DNA of 64,000 nt from Monosporascus cannonballus (Eukaryota; Ascomycota; Sordariomycetes; Xylariales). The notes under the pieces are model-generated. The model saw only the letters and a list, made by a program, of their open reading frames with translations. It searched no databases and had not been told where the DNA came from. Shown one piece after another: positions 26,521 through 38,899 of this stretch; position 1 is the first letter of the stretch, and each line of letters begins with the position of its first letter. The stretch is taken from assembly GCA_004154925.1 (NCBI GenBank), contig QJNS01000176.1, positions 1-64,000 on the forward strand. The letters are read 5' to 3'. A program made the translations under genes and the position numbers.

Positions 26521-29500
26521 TCGATATATTTAATAAAGGATTAAACGATAATGTTAAAAATGAAATTATTAAGTTCTTTAACTCTAGGATTTTAAATCGA
26601 TGTGTTATAAAGGTAATTAAAATTAACAATAGGTTATAAAAATATCGTATTAAAAAAGAATAATATATTTTAAAATACGGAAGTTAATCGGTTAATTGTG
26701 AGAAAAACGCGATGTATTATATATAGTATATTGTATAGCGCTAAGATTTATAGAATTTAGGACGATTTAATTTAATATAACAGTTTACTTGAATATTATA
26801 ATTATAGCAAAATGAGATATTAGCAAAATATCTGAAAAAACATTAATAATAAGGTAATGGAACAGTTGTTTCAAAAAAGCAATGAATTTCTCTAAAGAGA
26901 AAATTATTTAACAGAAATAAACAAAACATTAACATAATTCGAACTTGATATAAAAAACGGCTATTACAATAAAGGATTTGATGCGAAATGTAAAAAAATT
27001 AAAAAGCTGGTTTAAAAGGCGTTTAAAAATAATAGAGAGCTTTAAAAGAATAATTGAAAAAGGTACGAAAAATAGATAAAAGTTATTTTCCTTAGAGTTT
27101 TAAGCCGATACGGTAAAATGTACGCCATATATTATGGAAAACAAGAATGCTTAAAATATAATAAATGAAAGAAGTTTATTTATTAATGTATCGTACGTAT
27201 ATATAAACAAGCATTTAATTTTTTAAATTAAATCGGCGACAATAAGATACATAAAGGATAATATCGATATTTCCGAATTATTATTTTTTAAAGAAATGAT
27301 AATAAACGAATAGGTTTATAAAGTTAGCAAAAGGATATTAATATCTGTAAAAAGACATGTTTTCTATTTTTATGATCAATAAATTTATTAATTTATAAAG
27401 AATTTAATTTAGCATGGCGTAGAAGAATATTTTTGAAGGGTTATTAATGACTTTTATTTTTAATTAACATTTATTATAAACATTAAAAAAACAAAGGTTG
27501 TAAAGAAAAATTCGAAAATTTATTCGACATTCATAATAAAAGAATGACGGATTACAAAAAGCCATATAAAATATTACACACCAAATAGAAAACCAGCTTA
27601 TTAAATAAGATAGAAAATTATAAAATATTTGAAAATAATTAATATAATACGAAAATTAAATCTGCCGATAGAAAAAATAAATATAACAGTTTAATATATT
27701 GTGTAAAATATATATATAAAATTTAACAAATTTAACAGTGGCTAAAAAGAATTACATATAAAAAGCTATAAAATAACAAAACTTAAAATAATAAAAAGCC
27801 CTTGAAAAGGGTTCAAATTTAACGATAAAAGCCGTTAATAATTTTGTTACTTTAGAAATGCGAATTGCTATATATCGATACATCGCAATAATAGAGGACC
27901 AAATTCTTTACGGAAATTATATTATATTAAATATTATTATTCGGTTTAAACTATTACAGAAATACAATTTTAAGATTTTATATAATTACGAATATAGAAA
28001 TTTAAAATTTAGTTTACTATGACGGAAACTTTTCACATAAATTTAATGATTTCGACAGTTTTATTATAATATAAAATAAAATAAATATTTTCGATCTCGT
28101 TATAATAGAAATTATAATATAATTTTAGAATTACTATAAATATACTGGTATCAAATGTTGTTTGAGAAAAAATATTTAGGCAAATTCTCGTTTTATATTA
28201 TGTTAAGAAATAAAAAAAGAAATTAAGATTTGAATATTCAATCGGCAATAACGATAACTATCATATTATTTAAAAACCAAATGCAAAACGATAAGTATAA
28301 AAAATACGGTATATTATTACGATCATAAAAATGATATTCAAGCAATTAAATAATAATTTATAACAATATTTCGAAGATTTAAAGAATATATTTAAAATAT
28401 TATTAGAATGTTGCAAATATAAATAAATTGTTAAAAAGGAATGTAATACGGAATTAACAAAACACAACGGATAAAATTATAAAATAACTTTTAAAGAAGA
28501 TTTATTTACGAAGTTGTACTTTATTTATAACCGTAATAACAATAAATTACGCGTCTTTAAAAAACATTCCGAAAATCGATAACAGAAACAGTGCATTCAA
28601 TTTTGGAAATCATTTGTAAAATATCTTATTTTTATACTAAAAACAACGACAAAATATACCTTATAATTAATGATCTTTAGGTAAATAATATTATTATTAA
28701 AAATTATATATTATTGACATCAATTATTTAAAAAACGGTTTATAAAAAGCTATAAGTTATAATAGTCCCCGTTACTATAAATATAATATTATAAAAATCA
28801 AGAAATATACAACTACAACAAATTAAAATAAAATACAAATTATTTAAATATCTAATTGTATTAATAGAATTTGCAAATATGGCGATAGCTTTTATACCGA
28901 ATAATAAATTATATATTACGACACTATTTTAGCGTTTTTGTTATATATTATGTTTATAATATCGTTATTGATTCTAAAGTTTAGTGGTAATATATAAAAT
29001 ACGACTGTAAAGTTCTCTAAATTTTATTAAACGTTAAATGAAAAGTTAATATAAAAAATAAAAATACTAACAAAAGTTAAATATTTTTAAATATAATATT
29101 GGCTTAAAATATATTACAGTAATGTATTCAAAAATCGCTATAAATAAAAAAGTATAAATATTTTATATATGATAATTATTCTAACAAGTTTATTCGAAAT
29201 CTTCATAATATTATTTTATTCGTAATTAATTTTATCTGAAACGCTTTTGTTAAACCTTATAAATAAAAAAGACGTTCTAAAAAATTAATAATATAATTAT
29301 TATTAAGGTAATATTAATTATGTATAATTTAATACGTTTTGTTAAATAAAATCCAATATTTCGGATTATACGTTAAATATAGCAATGGAATAACAATATA
29401 ATTCAAGTAAATAATATCTTATTATATTTTTTCGTATATTTTAAAAAACTAATTTTAATTAAATTATACGATATTCAATACTTATATTTATAATTAGAGT

Positions 29501-31200
29501 TTTTCGAAAATCTTAATATTTTCTTGAAAGAAAACTTTATTAACTTAAGCTTTATGCGTATTATTAAATTTTTACTGGTTTTATTATAATTCTATTACTT
29601 ATAAAACGATAATTGTAATACGTTAAAAAAACAGAAAAGTTCGGTTTTGTTATTACTTATTAACGGAATTTAGAAAACAATAAAGTAAATATTTTAAATA
29701 AGCAATTAAATTTCGAAACCAATTAAATAAAATTGGTTATATTATTTTAAATCAATATTTATATTTATATCACATTATACTTATAATGATACCATTATAC
29801 AACGTATATTCAAAACCTCAAAAACATAACGATACTTTATCAAAACCTTAACACTTAAATAAGTTCCAGATTTTAAAAATATATTAGATAAATTTAATAT
29901 GTAAAATAAAGAAATATTATATATATAAATGTATAAAAATTTTTAAAAACTTAAAATAATTTTAATATATTTAATAGACTTTTCAAAAACGAATAACTAT
30001 TTAAAGAAATATCATAATCATATAAGTTTTATAGTAAAATTAAAATAGAATAATAAAAATCTAATAAAGAATTACTATTATTAGGAATTTTTAAAAGACT
30101 ATAGGAAATAATTATTATATATTTTATTGCTAAAATGTAAATATCCGATTATTCAATAATAAAATGATATTAAAATAGAATTTTTATAATCGTTTATATA
30201 TATGCGCAATTTCTTTAGATTTACGGTTTTTAAAACTTATTAATATTAAAAATATAATGCATGTTTTTTAGAAAAAAAATAGTATTAATATATGTCTATT
30301 ATTATATAAGGTTACTTCTCATAAAAAGATTTTAATTTTTTAAAAAGTTTTTAAAATATTTTGTAATATAAATCATGTTAAATTATACATTATTTATTGT
30401 ATTCAGACCGCAAATAAACGAACACCGGTATATTAAAATTTAAAACCCATTTTGTAATATTATGTTAATTTTGAATAAATAATTAAGATAAAAAGTTAAA
30501 AAGAGATTAATTAACGTATATTATTAATTAGTAGGAAAGTATTAAATAGTTTTTAGTTTTTTTGAAATTTGATATTTCACTTAAATTTACACAAATAATT
30601 ACAATATATCTGTTAACGTTAAAATAATTCTTATATTAACATAATTTAAATAATTATATTAAAGAATCCAAATTAAACACTGTACATAATTGACTAAATA
30701 CGCATTATAATATAAAAATGTTCGAAACATAATTCTGGGGAAAACATAATATGTAACGTTATAAAAAGATTTAAAGGAAAGACTTAGTAAAGATACGGCC
30801 TTTTAAATGTATTAATTTATATAAAACTATTAAGAATATCTTAAAACATAAATATTAATTACAACATTTATCGAAAATCAAATCTTATTCCGTTTTCTAT
30901 ATTTTCTTATTAAAGTTAATACCGGATATTTTTAAAGCTTATAAAAAATAATATAATATAAATATAAAGGCCAAAATTATATACGAAATAAAACAATATG
31001 TTTAATATGGGAAAAACCAAACGGATATTTAATATTTAATTAAATACAAAGTTGTTGAAATTCTCAAAATATTTCGCCATTCGCACAACTTTATAAATAC
31101 TTAGCGATTATCAAGAGATTTTTATAAACAATAACGAAAACGTTCCATAAAATATTTAAAATAATAATTAACTAATTAATACTTTTAAGATTAACGTAAT
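26521..31200 (+). pseudogene. Gag-pol remnant of old chromovirus E
   Basis: This is a heavily decayed continuation of E. A gag end homologous to copy 2 from 13360 is followed by a knuckle remnant near 26790, reverse transcriptase around 28560-29000, integrase around 30100-30500 and a chromodomain-like stretch near 30985-31100. No intact catalytic box remains. Antisense, at about 31480-31580, part of the Zn2Cys6 spacing (positions 3-5 as Tyr) can still be traced. Confidence 0.65.
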
Positions 31201-31727
31201 TAAAAAAGGTTACAGCCGGTATTAAGGCGGTGAATTCGGCCGTTAATTAATTTTGTTTTCGTTTAAAACGTTCGAATTTCTTTATTATTTCAGGGCTTTT
31301 AATATTATAATAAACTAGTTTTATGCTCCGGTGATAAAGAATTCGTCGTTATTTTTAAAAACGATTCGGTTTATTATCGGCGACATATACAATTTTTGAA
31401 TATGCTTTTCCTTACGTTTTAAGCGATTTTTTAATAAATATTTTTATATTTTGTCTCGAGCGGCCCAAAAATAGCTTATTGATTATTATAACGAATATAT
31501 TGCGTGTATCTTTCAAAACTGTAGAAATTTCTATATTTTACTTTGAATTTATAATGCAAGAATGATAATATAATAAAAGTTAAACGAATAATTCGTTTTA
31601 ATAAAAAAAACGTGGATATATTTATACGAACGAATATTTGTAATACCACCAGATGTAGTAAATAATAAATAAAAGAGATTTATAAAAAGATTTGAGAACA
31701 AAAATTTTTTTTTAAAAAAAGAAATCA

Positions 31728-32115
31728 TATTATAATTTAATTAGCTTGCCGAGTTTAAAAATGGTCAGAGTAAAAAGGAATTAAATTTTATTTATCAATT
31801 AATTATATAATATACTTAAGGTTTTTAGAATTCTTAGTATTTTAAGTTTTTCTAAATGTATAAAAAGGGTTAGAAAACTTAAAAACACTTAAAAAGTTAA
31901 GTACTTAAAATTTTTAACCTAGAAATAAAATATATACGTTATTTCTATAGTTTAATTAATTTTAATTTGCAATAATATTTCGTTACTTAAAATACATTGA
32001 GTATTACGAAACGTAACCAGCTATTATATTTATTACTTACAATCCGATGATATATTTACTAATATAAACCCGTATAACTTAGGTTTAATAGTTGGTTAAA
32101 TCTTTAGCCGTTACA
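31728..32115 (+). repeat. 3' LTR of chromovirus E
   Basis: This 388-bp LTR begins TATTATAATTTAATTAGC and ends GCCGTTACA. It aligns with the rejoined 5' LTR pieces. Confidence 0.8.
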
Positions 32116-33907
32116 GTTATATATTTTATAAACTTATAATTTTTATCATACTTTTTTTATTAATTACTCTTATAAAAAGGACTTCGTAAAATATTGTATA
32201 TTTACGAGCTTTTAAAGTTCATAATATATATCTTCCCCTAGCTGACTTTATAAGAAAAATCTTTGATTAAATTTTATATTTTACGAATTTTAAATCTTTA
32301 AAAGTTTTCTTTTTAATAAGCCAGTTCTATAAAGATATAAATATTATTTTTAATTAAATAAGAATTATAAACCTGTTTCGTTTATTACGATTCGGCAGGG
32401 TATAATATATATTTTAGTAATTATATAATTGGCCAATTAGGCGATTTCAGAAATTATAAGATAATGGACAGCTGTGAGCTGGGTGAGGTGATCACCGACT
32501 AGTCGCAGAGGGTATTCCAAGAAGTGAGTGTATTAGGTTACTTCCATCTGGCGTTTCCCACTAGCTGCTAGATGGTGGATTTATATTAGTAAGTGAGTCG
32601 GTGGCTGATCGATGGCTGGTCAGATACCAGCCTCATCCTTATAGGGGCTGTATTCTTACAAAAAGCTAAAATAATTCGTAAATTAAATACGTTAAGTACT
32701 AGTTTATTATTATATATTGATAAAAAACTTAAAAAAACAAAAATATATTTATAATAATAATTTAAAATCAAAAAAATATTGATTTAAATACGATATTTAA
32801 ATAATTATATTAATATATCAATATAATTAAATGCTTTATAAATTAAAAATTAAATCGTTTTATATTTGAATTACTTTATTAATATTTCTTAATTATTAAC
32901 CTTTATATTAATATAATATATATACAGTTTTAATTAAATATAAAGAATCTGTTATAAAAACTTTAAAAAATAATATTACGTATTATTTCTATTTATTAAA
33001 TATATTATTAACGTTAATTTCGGTTTTAATAAAAAATATTTCGGCTTAATAAAATAAATATTACTTAATTATAACTAGTAAATAATGTATTATTTATTAT
33101 AAAACGGCACAATATTCGTATAAATTACTTGTGTTCGTCACGAAAAGCGAAATCGAATATGTAATTATTCGGTAAAGAAAACGGAAATAAATATGCGATT
33201 ATCGACAGTACAAAATTTAAAAAAACGAATTATATCGAACGACGTATATTAAAAAATGCTGAGAAAAATACGAAAACTATTATTACTATATATAAAGCAA
33301 AGCAGTTATAACAATTCGCGTTCGTTAATTTCGAATAGTAAAAAATGGGTTTATTATAAATAATAAAAAACTAGAAATAAAACAAAGAATACTAAAATTA
33401 ACCGTTCCGCTGATATAAAGGACCGAAACTGGATCTTAGGTATAAGTGGTCCTATACGTAGGGGGATCCGGTCAAATATATAATATCTGCCTTCGATCTT
33501 TTGTTGCAGCTTTTCTCGTACTGCTGGTGCCTCTAAAATAGCAACGTCTTCCATATAATTCAGCAGCACTAGCAGCGCTTTCTCTATTTTTAGCGTAATA
33601 TATAATTAAATTCTAATTTTTAATTTTTAAGAGTTTTCTAAGTTTATCCAAAAAGATATTTCGAATACAATTAATATTTTTGGTCGTAATTTAATATAAA
33701 ACCTTTTATTACGATATTATAAAAAGTTTGATATAAGCTATTTTTAACTTTTTATAATATTTTGCGTTTTTAACTTAATATAACCAATAAATTAAATCTT
33801 ATATTATTTATTAAGCTTTATATAACCTATTTCTTTTATACGAAAAGTTTTATAATAATTTTTGCGCAGCGTTATAATCGTATTTAGTATGAAAAGAGTA
33901 AGTTAAT
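32116..33907. other. AT-rich unassigned stretch with one solo LTR
   Basis: Apart from the solo LTR at 32455-32660, this is RIP-like sequence I cannot assign. Around 33400-33580 GC rises and a 71-codon minus-strand frame (LLNYMEDVAILEAPAVREKL...) is open. It has no domain I recognise and may be the tail of another transposon. Confidence 0.35.
32455..32660 (-). repeat. Solo LTR of gypsy family B
   Basis: At 206 bp it has exactly the same length as the two LTRs of element B (38654-38859 and 47366-47571), in reverse orientation, and is much less mutated. The ends are TGTAAGAATACAGCC on the minus strand and ...ATCTTATA. Flanks GAAAT and AAAAG do not form a clear duplication. Confidence 0.85.
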
Positions 33908-34259
33908 TGTAACGGCTAGGCGGTTTAACCAACTATTAAACCTTAAGTCGACGGGTTTATGTTGGCAGGAGTATCGTGAGAATCTGAACAATAAATACAG
34001 TAACGTGTCACGTCTCGTAATACCAAGGGTGCCTTGGGTAACGATGTTGTATTGCAAGCTGAGGCTATCTAGATTATGGAATTAGTGAGCGTATATATCC
34101 TATTCCTGTTAGCTGGATCACTACCCGTGAATTGGTGATCCGGCTCACTGGCCTACCACCAGTGAGTTGGTGATCCATCACGTGACCTGCCCCACCGCGC
34201 ACTTGTGGTTGGATCATGACAGACCGTTTCTGGAGGCCGTGGCTCGTTGGGTCATGACA
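33908..34259 (-). repeat. Solo LTR, chromovirus type III
   Basis: This 352-bp LTR, TGTCATGACCCAACGAGCC on the minus strand, matches the LTRs of copy 3 but is almost free of RIP. Flanks TTAAT and AATAG do not match, so it may mark a rearrangement. It directly abuts the PKS sliver at 34260-34278. Confidence 0.85.
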
Positions 34260-34278
34260 AATAGCACTTACCAATGTC
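34260..34278 (+). pseudogene. PKS sliver left of repeat R1
   Basis: Read in frame with the PKS piece at 51265 it gives I-A-L-T-N-V. That is the expected sequence just before RKALRPGG in an HR-PKS methyltransferase domain. Its last bases (ATGTC) pair with ATGTT at 51266-51270 as a target duplication. Confidence 0.45.
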
Positions 34279-34596
34279 TGAATCACCTCAGCTAGCTCAG
34301 GCCTCTCCTGGCTGGTTTCTATTTTTATGTACTTTTATGTATTACGCCAAGGTACTAAAATTAACCAATTAAATAACGTATCCCCGTAACAAACCAGCAA
34401 GGCCTGAATTAAATTTAGATAAAACTATTTTATTTAACATTTTTCTTAATAAAATAATTGTTTTTTTATTTTATATAATAAATTAAATTTGCATAATTTT
34501 GATATTTTATATATGTATATTAAATATAAATTAATTCGTATGTAATAATTATATCAATTTTTAAAATTAATATAATTATATATTTTAATATCTTTA

Positions 34597-35011
34597 TATG
34601 ACGGCTATGCGGTTTAACCAACTATTAAACCTTAAGTCGACGGGTTTATATTAGCAGGAATATCGTGGGAATCTGAGTAATAGATATAGTAATTTTGTTA
34701 CGTCTCGTAATACCAAGGGTGCCTTAAGTAATAATGTTATATTGCAAACTAAAGTTATCTAAATTACGGAAATAAAGAACGTATATATTTTCGTTCTGGC
34801 TTAAGGTGCTTATTATGGCTTTATAGCATTTCTCTAGTTAAGTTCCTTTAAACCCTTTTAAGCCCCCTTTAATGTTTATCCAGCTTAAGCCCTTTAACCA
34901 ATTAGGGTCCTTAAGTCCTTTAAGCCAGTTACGTAACTTTTTGGCTAGGTCGGGGTTTAACTTTTTAAAATCCCGACCGTATTTAAAAACCAAGACCGTT
35001 AAATCATAATA
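34597..35011 (-). repeat. 3' LTR of copy 4 (type IV U3)
   Basis: The minus strand begins TATTATGATTTAACGGTC (from TGTTATGACCTAACGGTC). U3 carries repeated AAGGGCTTAAG-like words. Its downstream half matches the shared core. Confidence 0.88.
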
Positions 35012-35104
35012 TAATCTCCCTTTTTCCAAGACTTTTATCACTAAAGATCAAATTATTTATCTGCTAATTTTTAGTAAGTAACCCTTTTTTTTATATTTAT
35101 CATA

Positions 35105-35700
35105 TTAGGTCGTATTGAAAAATCCAAGTTTCGCAAACGTACTAACGCCTTTATTCTTTTAAAACGGATTAACCGCCTTAGTTTTATTATGTTTTCGAAT
35201 ATTTTTTGTTCTCGCTGCAAGTTTAAGAATAAAATTTGCAAAGCCTACCGCAATTTAGGAAAATGTACCTCTTATACCATTTACGGAGGTCCTTATAAAT
35301 TTTGGGTTTTTCCGAATTTAAATACCGTAAATTAGTTACCGAAAAAGATCGTTTAAAATTGGAAAAATATATTGTTAAAGAAAAACTTTTAAAAATTTAA
35401 CAATATTTTAATAAGTTCTTTGGTTCTTTAAATCGTTTGCGAAAACAAAAAAACTTTTTCGTTAACGGAGAATTAAAATATTTCGCCGCAGTATTCAAGG
35501 TACGAAAACGATAAAGGAATTCGAACGTTTGGAAAAGAAATAAAAGCAGTTGGAGGCCGCCGTCGCGGCTGCCACATTAACGCAGGCCGCAGCCGACTAG
35601 CCCAACATTCCGGTTATTAACTGGTCGGCCGTTAATTGGGATACGCCCGTCGTTATTGGTGAAAATTCTTTAATAGGCGCTAGGCGCCAATAAGGTTTTT
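35105..35700 (+). pseudogene. Antisense Zn2Cys6-like ORF of copy 4
   Basis: This is the best preserved version. On the plus strand, antisense to the element, 35207-35296 read CSRC-x6-C-x8-C-x2-Tyr-x6-Tyr (CSRCKFKNKIC, then KAYRNLGKC). Upstream is a basic stretch (RIEKSKFRKRTNAF). Downstream come coiled-coil-like Lys/Glu/Gln sequence, an Ala-rich run (QLEAAVAAATLTQAAA in the alternative frame near 35550) and the end (IGENSLIGARRQ, stop) at about 35660-35705. There it overlaps the last pol codons in antisense. Breaks are RIP-type stops and at least one frameshift. Confidence 0.68.
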
Positions 35701-38648
35701 GGCAAATTCTTAAATGTTCTCGGAATTTGGGTGTTTTTTCCATTTGATTAAGTACTGGGTAAATCCGTTTTATTTCCGTATATCGAAAATTTTCTCCACT
35801 TTATATACCTGTTCGTCCTTTATTTCCATATTATCTTATGCCGTATATACCTTAATTGTATTTACTGCTAATTCGAATAAGAAAATATGAAAAATTGGAT
35901 AAAATTTAACTTTCGGTAAAAATTCTAATTGGTAATTATTTTCTAAGATTTTCTTGTTAATCTTATATAAACCGATATATTTGAAATCGAATTTTTTATT
36001 AGGTTTTTTTGTTTAAATATTTTTTATAATAAAAAAACCATTTTCCTTTTTTCAAAAGTTAATTACTGTAACCTTTTTTGGTTATAATATTTGTTTATCT
36101 GATTTCGTACGAATTCTAATTCTGTTTTTATTTTTTAATATAATTATCGTAATTATTTTGACATCAGGATTATTTTAATATTAATTAGACCGTTATTGGG
36201 TACTTTTTTATAAATTTCTGGAATAAAATTAAAGTTTACGTTCGTAAATATTATCTTAATGTTTTCTTAATAATTGGTATTATATATTAACTGTACGATT
36301 AGTAATTTCTTAACGTAATTATTTTGTTCGTAATTAATATAATATCGTAAATAAGTTTTTAAATTTTAATTTATTTTTTTATTTTTTTATTTGTTTACGG
36401 TTTAAATATATTAAATAATGTATAATTTAGGCCGATTTATCATATTAAACTTTGTTAAAATTTAAATACAAATATCGATTTTTTATTTAATATAATTTTT
36501 ATTAATAATTCGTATGTATTAAAAAAATGTTTAAAGAAATATATGCCAGTTATTCGGCGTTTATATCCTTATAATATGGTAAAAAATAAGGAAATTTCGT
36601 AAATTGGTCGACGGTTACGAAAATACTATCGTAATATATTTCTGTAACTAAATCTTTTATTATATAAAGTTTAGTAATAAAGTTAAATGTAACTAAATAT
36701 TATAATTGTTTTACGATTAGTAATAATTATAACTTTCTGTATAGCTTATGTCGTTAAGTTTTTACTTTGGCGCAAATATCATATTGCCGTATAAAATTTT
36801 GTATTACTAATTTAATTTTAAAAAAGAAATATATACGTTAAAATCGTTTTAAGGTTTTATAAATCCTTAAATATCTATGTAACTAATATTCGTATATTTT
36901 TTGTATTAAATCCTTTTGGTATTCTTTTAAAACTTACATCTTATCCGTTTTTTAATTTTTTTAAAAAACCGTTATTATATTGTTAAATCTTCTGGTATAT
37001 GTCGAAAAGTACTATCCGAATATTCGCAATTTATCATAAACGTAATTATCCTTTTTTTTAATAATATCGAAAATTATATGGTTAATTTTAACCAATCTTT
37101 TTTTAAGCTTTAATCGCTTATTTAAAGTATTTGCTTTGTTATTTTTTAATCCTTTTTTATAAATAATAATAAAGTCGAAATTCGCCAATTTTTCCGCATA
37201 TCTTAATTATTATCCTCTAAATTTTCTGGTCGTAATAAATCGGTTAAGATTTTAATAATCCGTATAAACCTTAACTTAATACAAATTTCTTTTTAAGAAA
37301 TACCTAAATTTTCGAAATGCTATAATAATAGTTATAAATTCCTTATTTAGAATGTCGTAATTAAATTCGGTTTTTTTAATTTATACGAAAAAAAATAATA
37401 AGATATAATTTAACTTAATTATTTCGTTATCCGATTATTATGCTTAATGCGTAATTCGAAATATCGGTTTTTAATTTAATAAAGCGGTTGGGATTATATA
37501 TAATTAATACCGGCTTGCTCATAATCGCATTTTTAATATCCTGAAATACTTTTTCCGTATCTGGCGTTTGTTTAAATTCCTTTTTTTTTCGTAAAATTTA
37601 TTAAGGATATAATTATTTTGCTGAAATTTCGAATAAACTTCTTATAATAATTAGCAAATCCAAAGAATACCTGTACCTTTTTAACTATCGTTAACGTTTA
37701 CTATTCTGTAATTGTAGCGATTTTCTTAAGGTTTATCTTGATATATTCTGGGGTAATAATATGTCCCAGATATTTCACTTTTTATATATGAAATTAACTT
37801 TTTTCTGCATTAATAAATAACTTTACGTCCTATAAAACTTAAAGAACCTTATAAACGTATTATGCGTATGTTTTTTCTATTTCCGAAAAAATGAAAATGT
37901 CGTCGAAATAACAAACGACGAAAATATCGAGGTATTCCCATAATATATAATTTATTATCCGCTAAAAGATTACTAATACGTTCTTTAATCTCATTAATAT
38001 AATCAAATACTTAAATAATCCGTATTTCGTTTTAAAAATTATTTTTTATTTATATTCTTTTTTAATTTTAATAAGGCTATATTTATTTTTAAAATCGAAT
38101 ATTATAAACCTTTTAGTTCCATAAAGTCGGTTTTTTATTTCCGTAATTAAAGATAATAATGTTCGATTTTTAATAATAACGTTATTTAATTATCGATAAT
38201 TAACCATAAGTCGCAATTTTTTATTCTTTTTAAGTACGAAAAACATAAGATATTTTATTATTAACTTCGAAGGTCAAATTTATTCTTTTTATAGCCGATT
38301 TTCTAAGTATTCTTTAAAAGTACGTAATTTGTTTTCGTTAAGATTATAAATAAGGTAAAACTTTGTTGAAAATCCTTTTTTAAAAACTATTTTATGATCC
38401 TATTCGCTATATTCTGGTAATTTCGTATCAAATTCGTTTTTGAAAAACTATTTATATTTGTAATATTATAATAATATATTAATTAGATTTTCTAATTCTT
38501 AAGGCTATTATTCTTATTATTTTAAATCTTTATTTAATTGCTTTAATTTCGTTTTAATAATAGCAATAATATATCGTATTTTTTTAACATCCGTTTTTTT
38601 AAATATTTTGTCTCTTTAAGTAATAAGGTTTTTATCGGGTCCTTATAC
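35690..38648 (-). pseudogene. Pol remnant of copy 4, 3' part (RT-RH-IN-chromodomain)
   Basis: On the minus strand, reverse transcriptase lies at about 38290-37880, with the catalytic box YFDD near 37905 (the YLDD position). RNase H follows, then the integrase core around 36680-36400 and the chromodomain around 35815-35700. It is interrupted at 38649 by element B just downstream of the protease and resumes at 47572. Stops are RIP-type. Confidence 0.85.
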
Positions 38649-38653
38649 TTATA

Positions 38654-38859
38654 TGTGAGAATACAGCCCCTATGAGGATAAGGCTGGTAGCCGACCAGCC
38701 ACCGATTAGCCACCGACCCACTTATTAATATAAATCCATTATTTGATAGCTAATGGGAAACGCCAGATGGAAGTAACCTAATATATTTATTTTTTGGAAT
38801 CCGCTTTACGATTAATCGGAGATTACCTTATTTAACTTATAATCGTTTATTATTTTATA
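38654..38859 (+). repeat. 5' LTR of element B
   Basis: It begins TGTGAGAATACAGCCCC. The last 40 bp are strongly RIP-mutated relative to the 3' LTR and the solo copy at 32455. Confidence 0.9.
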
Positions 38860-38899
38860 ATTCTTTTATTTATTATAGAAGGTAACATAATAATTATTA

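Larger units (their letters stand above)
12247..32115 (+). mobile_element. Old chromovirus E, split by copies 2 and 3
   Basis: The 5' LTR is in two pieces (12247-12363 and 18977-19246). The gag start is at 19247-19801, and the rest of gag, pol and the 3' region run 26521-31727, with the 3' LTR at 31728-32115. Joining the pieces gives LTRs of 387 and 388 bp. Copy 2 interrupts the 5' LTR and copy 3 interrupts gag. E is the most heavily mutated of the chain. Its flanks CTTGT and GTTAT match at three of five bases; one difference fits RIP (G to A) and the other (C to G) does not, so a target duplication is only tentative. Confidence 0.8.
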
